Source: Dehalococcoidia bacterium UBA1151 (GTDB lineage: Bacteria > Chloroflexota > Dehalococcoidia > Lucifugimonadales > Lucifugimonadaceae). Taken from it: a stretch of DNA of 7,194 nt. Location: positions 9,029-16,222 of the forward strand of contig DBZV01000186.1 of the NCBI GenBank assembly GCA_002311865.1. The letters run 5' to 3'. The translations under genes were made by a program, and so were the position numbers. Numbering within the stretch: position 1 is the stretch's first letter; each line of letters opens with the position of its first letter. The notes under the pieces are model-generated. The model saw nothing but the letters and a program-made list of their open reading frames with translations. It was not told the origin of the DNA and ran no database searches. Below, in pieces: positions 1 to 6,783 of the stretch.

Positions 1-2
1 CC

Positions 3-191
3 CCCCCCAATCCCCCCGCCCAGCCATACACCCGCCACATCGAAAGCCTGGTACGTCTAATCGCTTGCATCCGAGGCGAACGGGAACCAGATCGCTCGTA
101 TGATCACGATCTTCTTGTCCAGGAAACACTCATGCGCACCGTCGGCAATTACGATCCTGACGGCACAGTTACCACCAGCTTTAGCCTTTAG
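3..191 (+). CDS. Gfo/Idh/MocA-family oxidoreductase, C-terminal fragment (5' end outside window)
   Basis: An open frame with no start codon enters from the left edge and ends at TAG 189-191, giving 62 residues. The stretches HIESLVRLIACIRGE, PDRSYDHDLLVQETL and MRTVGN resemble the usual C-terminal helices of Gfo/Idh/MocA NAD(P)-dependent oxidoreductases, where a [HM]-E-x-[LF]-[VI] helix, a C-I-R-G-E turn and a final D-x-L-x-V-x-E-x-[LM] helix are common. The Rossmann fold and active site lie outside the window, so the reaction is unknown. The stop is 15 nt from the TTG start of the next gene, which looks like a full member of the same superfamily, so the two are probably co-transcribed paralogs. 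The first 17 bases are almost all C and encode a Pro-rich stretch, which could also be a low-quality contig edge. The family call rests on the C-terminus alone. Confidence 0.68.
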   Translation, partial: PPNPPAQPYTRHIESLVRLIACIRGEREPDRSYDHDLLVQETLMRTVGNYDPDGTVTTSFSL

Positions 192-206
192 GCCCGGAGA
201 ACATAT

Positions 207-1337
207 TTGGCAGACAAACTCAGGGTAGGTGTCATCGGTTGCGGCTCCATGACCACGAACCACACCTACGGCTACCTCAACTCAACCCGCTATGAAGTGG
301 TTGGCATCTCTGATCTCAGCCCGCAGGCGATGAAGGACTTTGATGACAAGTTCACGGAGTATTCCGACTATAAAGCTGAGCACTTCACAGACTTCCGAGA
401 GATGCTCGTGAAGGCGATGCCAGACATCGTATCCGTAGGGGTGTGGCACAAGGGCCACTCGCCAATGACCATCGCCGCCGCCGCTGCACCGGGCGTGAAA
501 GCTGTGCTCTGCGAGAAGCCGATGGCCGATAGCCTGGGCGCGGCTCGAGAGATGCTGATCAAGGTCGCCACGAACGATGTGAAGCTGGTCATCGGCCATC
601 AGCGTCGATTCCTCCCGGCCTACACGCTCGCCAGGCAGATGATTGAGGATGGCGAGGTTGGCGATGTTCAGCTGATCACCAGCATTGCGGGTGACGGCCT
701 CCCCAACTACGCGACCCACCAGACCGATATGTTCCGCTATCTGCTGGGCGATATCGAGTGCACCTGGGTGACCGGCCAGGTGGAGCGCCAGACCGACCAC
801 TGGGAGCGAGCTACTCGCATCGAGGACAAGGCGCTAGCCGTATTCGGATTCGAGAACGGTGCACAGGCAATGATCGTGTCAGACCTGACGCCCGTTCGCT
901 GGCAGGGTGCCCGCATCTATGGCTCTGAGGGCATGATCGAGATCACGGTGGATGATCTCAAGATTATGAACGCCAACTCAAACGGCTGGGCGGTACATGA
1001 GCCCGACGGCGAGTTCCTGAAATTTGGTGAAGACCGATTCGAGTGGTTCGAGGCTGGTGCAGCTCAAGCCCGTGAACTGGCGGACTGGGTTGAGGGCCGC
1101 TCTGACTACCATCGCAACAACGGCGAAAACGGCTACAAGGCACTTGAGATGATCCACGGCGTGTACGAGTCGGCTCGTCTGCATGAGCAGGTGTTCATGC
1201 CAGTCAAGACCATGGTCAATCCGCTTGAAGTGATGATCGATGACGGCCACCTCAAGGTACGCTACCCGGGCCAACACGACATCCGAGCAAAGCAACTCCG
1301 AGGCGAAAACCTCGGGGACGATACCCAGAACGTTTAG
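207..1337 (+). CDS. Gfo/Idh/MocA-family NAD(P)-dependent oxidoreductase
   Basis: This is a 376-residue protein of normal length for the family, which oxidises or reduces sugars, cyclitols, sugar acids and related compounds with NAD(P) in the cytoplasm. The N-terminus has the Rossmann dinucleotide motif GVIGCGSM (residues 8-15). The family hallmark EKP is at 103-105 in VLCEKPMADS and is followed by the conserved HQRRF (131-135). In ATHQTDMFRYLLGD (169-182), H171 and D174 sit where the family normally has catalytic or substrate-binding residues. The C-terminal half is the expected alpha/beta substrate domain, with GSEGMIEI at 239-246. The start is TTG at 207, chosen because GGAGA (196-200) lies 6 nt upstream and the Rossmann strand begins right after it. 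The gene follows another family member by 15 nt and precedes a bicupin by 17 nt. The substrate cannot be assigned. Confidence 0.9.
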   Translation: MADKLRVGVIGCGSMTTNHTYGYLNSTRYEVVGISDLSPQAMKDFDDKFTEYSDYKAEHFTDFREMLVKAMPDIVSVGVWHKGHSPMTIAAAAAPGVKAVLCEKPMADSLGAAREMLIKVATNDVKLVIGHQRRFLPAYTLARQMIEDGEVGDVQLITSIAGDGLPNYATHQTDMFRYLLGDIECTWVTGQVERQTDHWERATRIEDKALAVFGFENGAQAMIVSDLTPVRWQGARIYGSEGMIEITVDDLKIMNANSNGWAVHEPDGEFLKFGEDRFEWFEAGAAQARELADWVEGRSDYHRNNGENGYKALEMIHGVYESARLHEQVFMPVKTMVNPLEVMIDDGHLKVRYPGQHDIRAKQLRGENLGDDTQNV

Positions 1338-1354
1338 TCAGGAGGGAAATCGCA

Positions 1355-2152
1355 ATGGCCACACAGGTGGATGTGAATCAGTTCGTAAACCAGCCCGTCG
1401 CCAGACTGGCGGACAGCCTCGCACGCAACGAGGGAAAGGACGGCTGGTCTGAGAAACTCATTCTCGATGGCCGTAATCGCGCCGCTATCATCTCAACTCT
1501 TCCGGGCATGCCCGGTGACCCGCACCTTCATCCAGACTTCAACGAGTTCTGGCTGGAGATGGGCGGCCAAACCGCCTGGCAGATTGGCGAATACGAGCCT
1601 GTCATCGCTGAGTTCGGAGACCTCGTCATTGCACCCTGCGGCCAGCGTCACGATATCTATGCAGTTGGTGAAGGACCGGGGAGGCGACTCCGCGTTGGAT
1701 TTGAAGACAGCAACCACGAACTCAAGGGCGTAGCTCCATCACGGCAGCTCAAGCCAGACGACTCACTTCCGCCGCCGAACCGGATTCACACCTCGTTCAA
1801 GTACATGCTGGCGCGCCATGGCACCGACGCTGACTGGTCGGAAGAGATCCTGTTGGACCAACGCAACCGGGTGAACATGATTTACACACTGCCCGGAAGC
1901 TCCAATCGGCCGCACTGGCATCCTGATATGGATGAGTGGTGGGCCGTGCTGAAGGGCGAGATCGAGTGGAAGATTGGCGATGGCGAGCCGTTCACCGCAG
2001 GTGTCGGAGATCTGGTGTTCGTTGAAGCTGGCAACGCACACGCAATCCGGACAGTGGGCGATGAGTCCTCCGTCCGACTCGCGGTAACATCGCCAGACGT
2101 CGTCCACCATTTCCTGGACGACCCCGACGCGCCAACCCCTCCCAAATCCTGA
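1355..2152 (+). CDS. Bicupin protein A (two intact cupin domains)
   Basis: This 265-residue protein is two cupin domains in tandem. In cupin 1, motif 1 has H57, H59 and E64 (PHLHPDFNEFW) with G71, and motif 2 has G88, P94, G96 and H99. In cupin 2, motif 1 has H187, H189 and E194 (PHWHPDMDEWW) with G201, and motif 2 has G218, G226 and H229, with Glu 224 in place of the usual Pro. Both domains therefore keep the canonical 3-His/1-Glu metal site. Each barrel is preceded by the same D-x-R-N-R-x-x-x-I-x-T-L-P-G element (residues 38-51 and 168-181), which shows internal duplication. The C-terminus carries VVHHFLDDPDAP. The ATG follows AGGAGG (1340-1345) by 9 nt. Bicupins include oxalate decarboxylases, dioxygenases and isomerases, and I do not recognise a specific enzyme here. 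Its place after an oxidoreductase suggests a metal-dependent step in the same pathway. Confidence 0.87.
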   Translation: MATQVDVNQFVNQPVARLADSLARNEGKDGWSEKLILDGRNRAAIISTLPGMPGDPHLHPDFNEFWLEMGGQTAWQIGEYEPVIAEFGDLVIAPCGQRHDIYAVGEGPGRRLRVGFEDSNHELKGVAPSRQLKPDDSLPPPNRIHTSFKYMLARHGTDADWSEEILLDQRNRVNMIYTLPGSSNRPHWHPDMDEWWAVLKGEIEWKIGDGEPFTAGVGDLVFVEAGNAHAIRTVGDESSVRLAVTSPDVVHHFLDDPDAPTPPKS

Positions 2153-2201
2153 AACTCACCCTAAACCCACCAGTAGCCCAACAAATAACGGGAGAATCCC
2201 A

Positions 2202-2987
2202 ATGGTCACAGCAACGGAAAAGAACCACGAAATCCTTCGCCATGGCGACATCATGGGTCGCCACGCTGTGGGCGCTAATTGGGCCGAGCAGGTCATCGAA
2301 GATGGCCACAATCGCGCTGTCTGGATCTGTGGCAAAGAGGGAACCCCTCCCGACTCGCACATCCACCCTAACTTCAACGAATGGTGGATTGTGCTGGATG
2401 GTAAGACGCGGTGGCAGATTGGTCAGTACGAGCCAGTAGTCGCCGAGTGGGGGGACATCATCATGGCGCCCGCCGGATTTGCCCATGACATTCGCCCCTG
2501 GGAAGGCGAGACCTGCGTCCGGTTTGGTGTGACACATCCCGATGGAAACCACGATATTAAAGGCATCGCTCCGGCTCGATTCATCCCCGTTGAAACCGAT
2601 CTGAGCGAGCCCAATCTGATCCACACGCGTCTGAGCGCGCTGAAAGAGGAGTATGGAACGGACAGCAGCTGGAAGCACATCGCTATCTTGGATGAGCGTA
2701 ATCGCGCACTCATCACGCACGAACTGCCTGGCACCGTGAATCGCCGCTACTGGCATCCCGGTATGGACAAGTGGTGGGTGGTGATTCAGGGTGAGTTGGA
2801 GTGGAGTATCGCTGACCATGCAACGGTAACCGCAGGTCCCGGCGACGTTGTATTTGTCCCCCAAGGTACGTCGCATGAGATCAAGACAATTGGTGATGAT
2901 CCATCCGTCCGAATAACCATCACTGCACCCGATATCGTCCATCACTACACTGACGACCCAGACGCTCCGAAGGCACCCAACGGGTAG
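2202..2987 (+). CDS. Bicupin protein B, paralog of A with a degenerate C-terminal cupin
   Basis: This 261-residue paralog of the preceding gene has the same architecture and the same C-terminal signature (IVHHYTDDPDAP). Cupin 1 is complete: H53, H55 and E60 in SHIHPNFNEWW, G67, then G84, P90, G92 and H95. Cupin 2 reads RRYWHPGMDKWW, so the first His ligand is Tyr 183 and the Glu ligand is Lys 190. Only H185 and H225 of the four ligands remain, although the glycines and barrel pattern are kept. The second barrel therefore probably lacks a standard metal site and may serve in structure or ligand binding. The ATG at 2202 follows GGGAG (2190-2194) by 7 nt. The gap from gene A is 49 nt with no hairpin I can see, so co-transcription is likely. 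The two products could form a heteromer, but this is inference. The substrate is unknown. Confidence 0.86.
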   Translation: MVTATEKNHEILRHGDIMGRHAVGANWAEQVIEDGHNRAVWICGKEGTPPDSHIHPNFNEWWIVLDGKTRWQIGQYEPVVAEWGDIIMAPAGFAHDIRPWEGETCVRFGVTHPDGNHDIKGIAPARFIPVETDLSEPNLIHTRLSALKEEYGTDSSWKHIAILDERNRALITHELPGTVNRRYWHPGMDKWWVVIQGELEWSIADHATVTAGPGDVVFVPQGTSHEIKTIGDDPSVRITITAPDIVHHYTDDPDAPKAPNG

Positions 2988-3046
2988 CCCGTGAGACCCT
3001 GATCGGCAACGCGTGAAATAAGGGCTGAATTGGATTACACCGCCGC

Positions 3047-3076
3047 TTGGACCGGAACCGGCCATAGGTCTAACCT
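3047..3076 (+). promoter_or_regulatory. Candidate sigma70-type promoter for a leaderless transcript
   Basis: TTGGAC at 3047-3052 and TAACCT at 3071-3076 are separated by 18 bp. The ATG of the metallopeptidase gene begins 8 nt after the -10-like box, about where transcription would start, and there is no Shine-Dalgarno site directly upstream of that ATG. The -10 box fits only the loose TAnnnT pattern, so this is a weak inference. Confidence 0.25.
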
Positions 3077-3083
3077 GTCTGTC

Positions 3084-3584
3084 ATGGCCGCAAACCGAAG
3101 GATAGCCAGTCGCGATATTGCGACTGAGAGGTCTCGCGTGTCCTCATCGTTGGACAGGCAGCGTCACGCTGTGTATCACGCTGAAGATTCCACCGCGTGG
3201 TGGCAGCAAGGCGAATACATGAGCTTTGGCGAGATTGGCGATCTGGTGGAGCGGATCAGCGCGTGGGCGGAGATTGATGCTCCCACCGTATCGGACGGAG
3301 ATGGCGTCCGTGTTGCGCGCGGTAACAAAGACTCACTGGTGCTGCCACCGTTCGCGCGGAACGTCAGCTATATCTGCCATGAGATCTGCCACACGATCGC
3401 CAAGCAGCGCGATATCGATGACTACCACGGGCCAATATTTGCGCGAATGATGGTGGACATTACCCGCGGATTCATGGGCGATGCTCAAGCGGATGAACTA
3501 TCCCAGAAGTTCGCGGAGCGCGAAGTTGAGATATCGACGACTGACTGGCGGGCGGTCGCGCCTTTCGGGGGGTTCCGTAGCTGA
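3084..3584 (+). CDS. Small HExxH zinc metallopeptidase-like protein (TIGR04338/SprT-like)
   Basis: This is a 166-residue protein with a zincin motif. CHEICH contains H99-E100-x-x-H103, and a third likely zinc ligand is H115 in YHGPIF, 11 residues later. HExxH followed by HGPxF is the pattern I know from SprT-like proteins and from the actinobacterial TIGR04338 metallohydrolases. The N-terminal DRQRHAVYHAE also matches the R-x-x-Q-R-x-x-V-Y-x-A-E opening I recall for the latter. There is no signal peptide or membrane segment, so it is probably cytoplasmic. The substrate is unknown. I prefer ATG 3084 because the family-like sequence begins shortly after it. An in-frame TTG at 3030 with AAGGG 5 nt upstream would add 18 residues and cannot be excluded. 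The gene lies 96 nt after the bicupin stop on the same strand and converges on the hydrolase gene with 12 bp between their stops. Confidence 0.75.
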   Translation: MAANRRIASRDIATERSRVSSSLDRQRHAVYHAEDSTAWWQQGEYMSFGEIGDLVERISAWAEIDAPTVSDGDGVRVARGNKDSLVLPPFARNVSYICHEICHTIAKQRDIDDYHGPIFARMMVDITRGFMGDAQADELSQKFAEREVEISTTDWRAVAPFGGFRS

Positions 3585-3596
3585 ACTCTCGGTCGG

Positions 3597-4319
3597 CTAA
3601 ATAACCGCCCTGCCAGTTGCAAGGGCAGGTGCAAGCGGCCAGATCTCCAGGCCTTCGACCCGCTCCATCTCTGCCGGGCTCAAGACTATCTGTGAGGTGT
3701 CTGAGTATCGAATTTCGGCCCGCTCTTTTATGTGCTTCAGCCATCTGGTGATACCGCCCAGATCCGCTGTATTAGCCGTGATACCTTCCTGGAAGTAGTG
3801 AATCGGAAGCACAACTTTTGGCGATATCATGTCAATGAGCTGATCGACCTCTGCAAACGTGAAAATGTGCTCGCTATCGTCCACTGGCATCGCCAACACA
3901 TCAATCCTGCCCAGCTCATTAAGCGCTCCCGATGAGATGTCGGCCCGATTGTCGCCCAGGTGACAGGTCCGCACCCCGTGGGATTCCACCATCACCAGGT
4001 TATTGACCATCTGAGTGCCGGAAGATGCCTTTTTATGAAGATACTCTGAGTGAATCTCTGGAGTCAGTCTCACCTCCACATCGTTTAGTTTTAGAGAGCC
4101 GCGTTTCTTGAGAATCGCAGGAAGTCCGCTGATAAATTTGATGGCGTTATGGTCGAAATGATCGTGTGTACTCACAACCACCTGGGCTTTCAACACCGGA
4201 AATCTCTTCGTGAACCAGCGCGGCCCACCACGGGGGTTCTGAAACGGATCAATCACCACTCTGACCCGCCCAGGACTAGAAAAAAAGAGAGCGGCGTGAC
4301 CCAGATACTGCACCACCAT
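3597..4319 (-). CDS. UlaG-like metallo-beta-lactamase-fold hydrolase
   Basis: This 240-residue protein carries the full metallo-beta-lactamase signature. The N-terminal YLGHAALFF (5-13) is followed by IDPF (23-26). The dinuclear metal motif HxHxDH is H52, H54, D56, H57 in STHDHFDHN. Further ligand candidates are D123 in HLGDN and H174 in LPIHYF. The arrangement G-H-A, D-P-F, T-H-x-H-x-D-H, H-L-G-D, P-x-H-Y matches COG2220 (UlaG-like Zn-dependent hydrolases), which include lactonases and phosphodiesterase-like enzymes. The substrate here is unknown. The reading frame stays open to 4526, but the extra 69 residues are unlike the family and run through a perfect hairpin. I chose ATG 4319 because MVVQYLGHA places the first strand as in relatives such as M-K-I-x-W-L-G-H. 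AGGG directly abuts this ATG, so a GTG one or two codons further in is also possible. Confidence 0.85.
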   Translation of the reverse strand: MVVQYLGHAALFFSSPGRVRVVIDPFQNPRGGPRWFTKRFPVLKAQVVVSTHDHFDHNAIKFISGLPAILKKRGSLKLNDVEVRLTPEIHSEYLHKKASSGTQMVNNLVMVESHGVRTCHLGDNRADISSGALNELGRIDVLAMPVDDSEHIFTFAEVDQLIDMISPKVVLPIHYFQEGITANTADLGGITRWLKHIKERAEIRYSDTSQIVLSPAEMERVEGLEIWPLAPALATGRAVI

Positions 4320-4444
4320 CCCTAGAGTGGAAGACTCGATGCCTTTCTGGCTCTCGGTGCGATGTGGACTTTGCCTGATTGTTTCATTACTGTCTGCCAA
4401 GGTACGTGCATGGTACCGCGGTTCTACCGGTCCGAAAACTCGTT

Positions 4445-4470
4445 GACGCCCCGGTGTTAGCCGGGGCGTC
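4445..4470 (-). terminator. Perfect hairpin between response regulator and hydrolase genes
   Basis: GACGCCCCGG (4445-4454) and CCGGGGCGTC (4461-4470) form a perfect 10-bp GC-rich stem around a 6-nt loop. On the minus strand the stem is followed by a short TTTT after 6 nt, so the U-tract is weak. It lies 52 bp past the original (pre-frameshift) stop of the response regulator and upstream of the hydrolase start, so termination of the regulator transcript is the likely role. Confidence 0.5.
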
Positions 4471-4522
4471 TTAGAAGAAATGCCCTGTATATCCGCCAGG
4501 GCCATGTCAGGCAATTGCCTTA

Positions 4523-5310
4523 TCAAGCAGCTCTTTGCTGGAATCCACTGAACGTTGAAGTGCGGTTCAGGCGCTCAGAGAACGGCGTGGGAGCTGGCTG
4601 CTCCTCCGGCTCGGCAACCCTGTGCAAGTCATGCGCCTGGAGAGGCAACTGGCCGGTTGCATCAAGGTACGTAAGCACTGCGTGGACCCGACCGGGATAT
4701 TCGCCGTCAGCGTTAAATCCCAGCTCGCAAGGATGCTGCTGATGTGGTGCTCCACAGTTCTTGGCTGAATGTAGAGAATCTCTGCAATTGCACGATTGCT
4801 GTGGGCCTTGGCCATCAAAGCAATTACCTGCAACTCACGATTCGTGAGCCCCTTGAGTTCTGATCCGACTCGCACGTTGGTGCTTGTCGTCAACTTGGAG
4901 ACCATTGCCGGGTCAAGAACGGTTCGGCCAACACAAACATCTTGGATCGTACGAATCAGGTCGCGTGTTGAGTTGAGCGTAGCCTTTAATAGATATGCCT
5001 TGCCTGCGGAGTCATCTTTCAGGAATTCCTTCATGTACTCCGCACGATCATGCGATGAGATGAGGACAATTCCTGCCTCAGGGAGAGTTTCGCGAATCTT
5101 GGATGAGACCTCAATTCCGTTGATCTTGGGCAGTCCAATATCAACGATAATCGCGTCCGGGCGGTTCTCAGAGGCCGCTGCCAGAGCCGCCGGTCCATCG
5201 GCTACCGCGGCCACAACTTCTACGGAATCTTCCCTGCCAAGGAGGAGCGAAAGGCTCTCCCGCATCAGTTCGTGACCATCAGCAATAACAATTCGTGGTA
5301 TGTCAACCAT
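4523..5310 (-). pseudogene. NarL/LuxR-type response regulator, frameshifted near the C-terminus
   Basis: The receiver domain (about 1-125) has acidic D11 in IADGH, phosphoacceptor D57 in IIVDIGLP, S85 in LISS and K109 in YLLK. A LuxR-type helix-turn-helix begins at LTNRELQVIALMAKAH (155-170) and reaches RTVEHHISSILA, the recognition region. The frame as read then runs through an unrelated 51-residue tail to a stop at 4567. Near 4725 the other frame takes over with LGFNADGEYPGRVHAVL, a normal continuation of this family, and runs to TGA at 4525-4523. The full span is 788 nt, one short of 263 codons, and a single missing base (AAG read as AG in SILAKLGF) explains it. The loss removes the last HTH-domain helix, often used for dimerisation. 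The ATG has AAGGGG with good spacing. No histidine kinase is in the window. The indel may be real or a sequencing error. Confidence 0.75.
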
Positions 5311-5817
5311 TGTGATCCCCTTTGGCCTGTGGAGCGAGCGATCCAGACCCCTCAGCCACTTGCTTATCGGCTACACAATCAATACTGCGATGAGTCCCGC
5401 TGAGACGGAAGGTAGGCGTTTACGCAACCTCTGGACTGAGCTTGCACACATGCCTGATTGGGGTCTCCCCGTGGGCGGCGAGGTTATCGCAAAAAATACG
5501 CGCGTTCAGCCATTCTCACGGCAGCTTGCACCTCACTATTAAGTTCAGACAGTCGGAAACTTCGTCCGATGGAGCAGCGCAATAGTGGCTTGATGCATTC
5601 CGGATATCTTGCGTGGGTGAATTACCCCATTTTGATAGAGCGTTTTCTCTAGGTCATCAGATGGATGGATACGCCATGGAAGAGGGCGTTGAACCCGCAT
5701 GTGGCTCAGGAAACGAGGAAATATGGTGGTTATTACGGAGAAGTGCCGTGCGAACGGCGTGGCAGATGGTTTATTGAACCGACTCAATGGTTCAACGGGA
5801 AGAGGAGTCGTAAAACT
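5311..5817. other. Intergenic region between divergent response regulator and archaellin genes
   Basis: These 507 bp hold no convincing gene. Short open frames exist, for example one on + that would overlap the regulator start and end at 5542, but none has a ribosome site or recognisable family sequence. The region must carry the promoters for both divergent genes, though I could not identify a good -35/-10 pair. Inverted repeats occur near the archaellin start: ACGCC/GGCGT at 5671-5689, GCCGT/ACGGC at 5745-5758 closing a GCGA (GNRA-type) tetraloop, and TTGAACC/GGTTCAA at 5774-5795. Confidence 0.6.
5774..5795 (+). promoter_or_regulatory. Inverted repeat TTGAACC-N8-GGTTCAA in the archaellin leader
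   Basis: A perfect 7-bp inverted repeat with an 8-nt spacer ends 22 nt before the archaellin ATG and 7 nt before its AGGAG ribosome site. The same half-site TTGAACC also occurs at 5689-5695, 85 bp upstream. It could be an operator or an mRNA hairpin affecting translation. Neither role is proven, and chance occurrence is possible. Confidence 0.35.
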
Positions 5818-6516
5818 ATGCACAAGCAAGTGCAGGCGTCCACCCCTGGGCAGCAGGGAATTACAGGCCTCGAGACCGCGATCATTTTGATCGCATTCGT
5901 AGTTGTCGCTTCGGTGTTCGCATTCACCGTGCTTTCAACAGGCATATTCGCATCAGAGAGGAGCAAAGAGACGGTCTTCTCCGGTATCCAGGAAGCGCAG
6001 AGCTCCATTGAACCACGAGGAAGCGTCATTGCTTACAAGGGTATCCAGTCCGGTACCACGTCCACCATATACAAGCTCACATTCATCGTCTCGAACGCGA
6101 TCGCTGGTGAACCGGTTGACCTGACACCTGACTACACAGCCAACGGTTCAGGTACGGACCCGGATGTCTCTTCAGGCGCCGAGTCAGTCACGCTCATCTC
6201 TTACTCAGATAAGAACCAGTTCCTGAACGACCTGCCCTGGACCGTCTCATGGCTGGGGAACAATGATGGCGACAATATGCTCGAAAACAATGAGAAGGCA
6301 GAGATCACCGTGTGGCTCATGCACCGCATAAACGGTACCGCAATCACGGCGGCCGGTGGTATTGACTGGAGTTCCACGGGTGGAATCACCGCCTCGGGGA
6401 CTACGCTCACTACTAACGATGAGTTCACCCTTGAGATGAAGCCACCAACGGGCGCAGTGTTGAACATTCAACGCTCAACGCCGTCTCAGTTTGACCTGGT
6501 GATGGATCTAAACTAA
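5818..6516 (+). CDS. arlB: Archaellin (archaellum filament subunit)
   Basis: This 232-residue type IV pilin-like subunit is expected to be cleaved by a prepilin/archaellin peptidase and assembled outside the cell into the archaellum filament. The class III signal peptide is short and hydrophilic, with predicted cleavage after G14 (GQQG|ITGLETAI). The hydrophobic assembly helix follows at about 20-44 and contains AIILIAFVVVASVFAF. Next come ASERSKETVFSG and a beta-rich outer domain. NNDGDNMLENNEKAEI (148-163) resembles the acidic D-x-D-N-x-L-E-x-x-E segment common in archaellins. Sequons N109-G-S and N172-G-T could be glycosylated. I chose ATG 5818 because AGGAG (5803-5807) lies 10 nt upstream and the leader then has family length. 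An in-frame ATG at 5665 would add 51 atypical residues. The gene is divergent from the response regulator and followed by a terminator and a second copy. No other archaellum genes are visible. Confidence 0.87.
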   Translation: MHKQVQASTPGQQGITGLETAIILIAFVVVASVFAFTVLSTGIFASERSKETVFSGIQEAQSSIEPRGSVIAYKGIQSGTTSTIYKLTFIVSNAIAGEPVDLTPDYTANGSGTDPDVSSGAESVTLISYSDKNQFLNDLPWTVSWLGNNDGDNMLENNEKAEITVWLMHRINGTAITAAGGIDWSSTGGITASGTTLTTNDEFTLEMKPPTGAVLNIQRSTPSQFDLVMDLN

Positions 6517-6537
6517 TACGTTGCTAACGTACACGCG

Positions 6538-6577
6538 ACAACGGCCTCCGGGATTTCCAGGAGGCCGTTGTTATTTC
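6538..6577 (+). terminator. Rho-independent-type terminator after the archaellin gene
   Basis: ACAACGGCCTCC (6538-6549) pairs perfectly with GGAGGCCGTTGT (6560-6571) to give a 12-bp stem with a 10-nt loop, followed by TATTT. It lies 21 nt after the archaellin TAA. The U-tract is short, but stem quality and position make termination of the archaellin mRNA likely. The second archaellin copy would then need its own promoter. Confidence 0.7.
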
Positions 6578-6783
6578 AGGTCCAATTGGTCCGCAGTATG
6601 CAGTGTGGGGGGCGGTTAGCACGCACTTCAGGCCGGGTTGATTTAACCATTCCAAATTGGTTGGTATCTCACTGTCTCGCCGCCGAGCCGTTCACTAACG
6701 TAGACCTATCAATCGCGCCATGAGCGTAAAGACCATATCGCACGACTGAATATAGTTGTGTGGATTGGGGAAGGACCAAATCA

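Noticed and set aside
1..17. Poly-C tract at the left edge as a phase-variation repeat
   Set aside because: It is interrupted, sits at the window edge, and reads in frame as a Pro-rich segment. An edge artefact is equally likely.
282..800. A 172-codon minus-strand open frame opposite the oxidoreductase
   Set aside because: It lies entirely within a confidently identified Gfo/Idh/MocA gene and encodes no family-like sequence.
1992..3065. A 357-codon open frame on the minus strand opposite the bicupin genes
   Set aside because: It is antisense to two clear cupin genes, has no recognisable domain, and is explained by the codon pattern of the sense strand.
3609..3629. A 6-bp hairpin (CCTGCC/GGCAGG) near the convergent gene ends as a bidirectional terminator
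   Set aside because: It lies inside the hydrolase coding sequence and no T-run follows in the direction of the metallopeptidase gene.
4320..4526. A 69-residue N-terminal extension of the metallo-beta-lactamase-fold hydrolase
   Set aside because: The added residues are unlike the family and run across the perfect hairpin at 4445-4470. ATG 4319 gives a family-like N-terminus.
5300..5542. A possible 80-residue or shorter protein in the divergent intergenic region
   Set aside because: It overlaps the regulator start, lacks a ribosome site, and shows no recognisable motif.
5665..5817. A 51-residue N-terminal extension of the archaellin
   Set aside because: Class III signal peptides have short leaders, the extension has no similarity to copy 2, and AGGAG supports ATG 5818.
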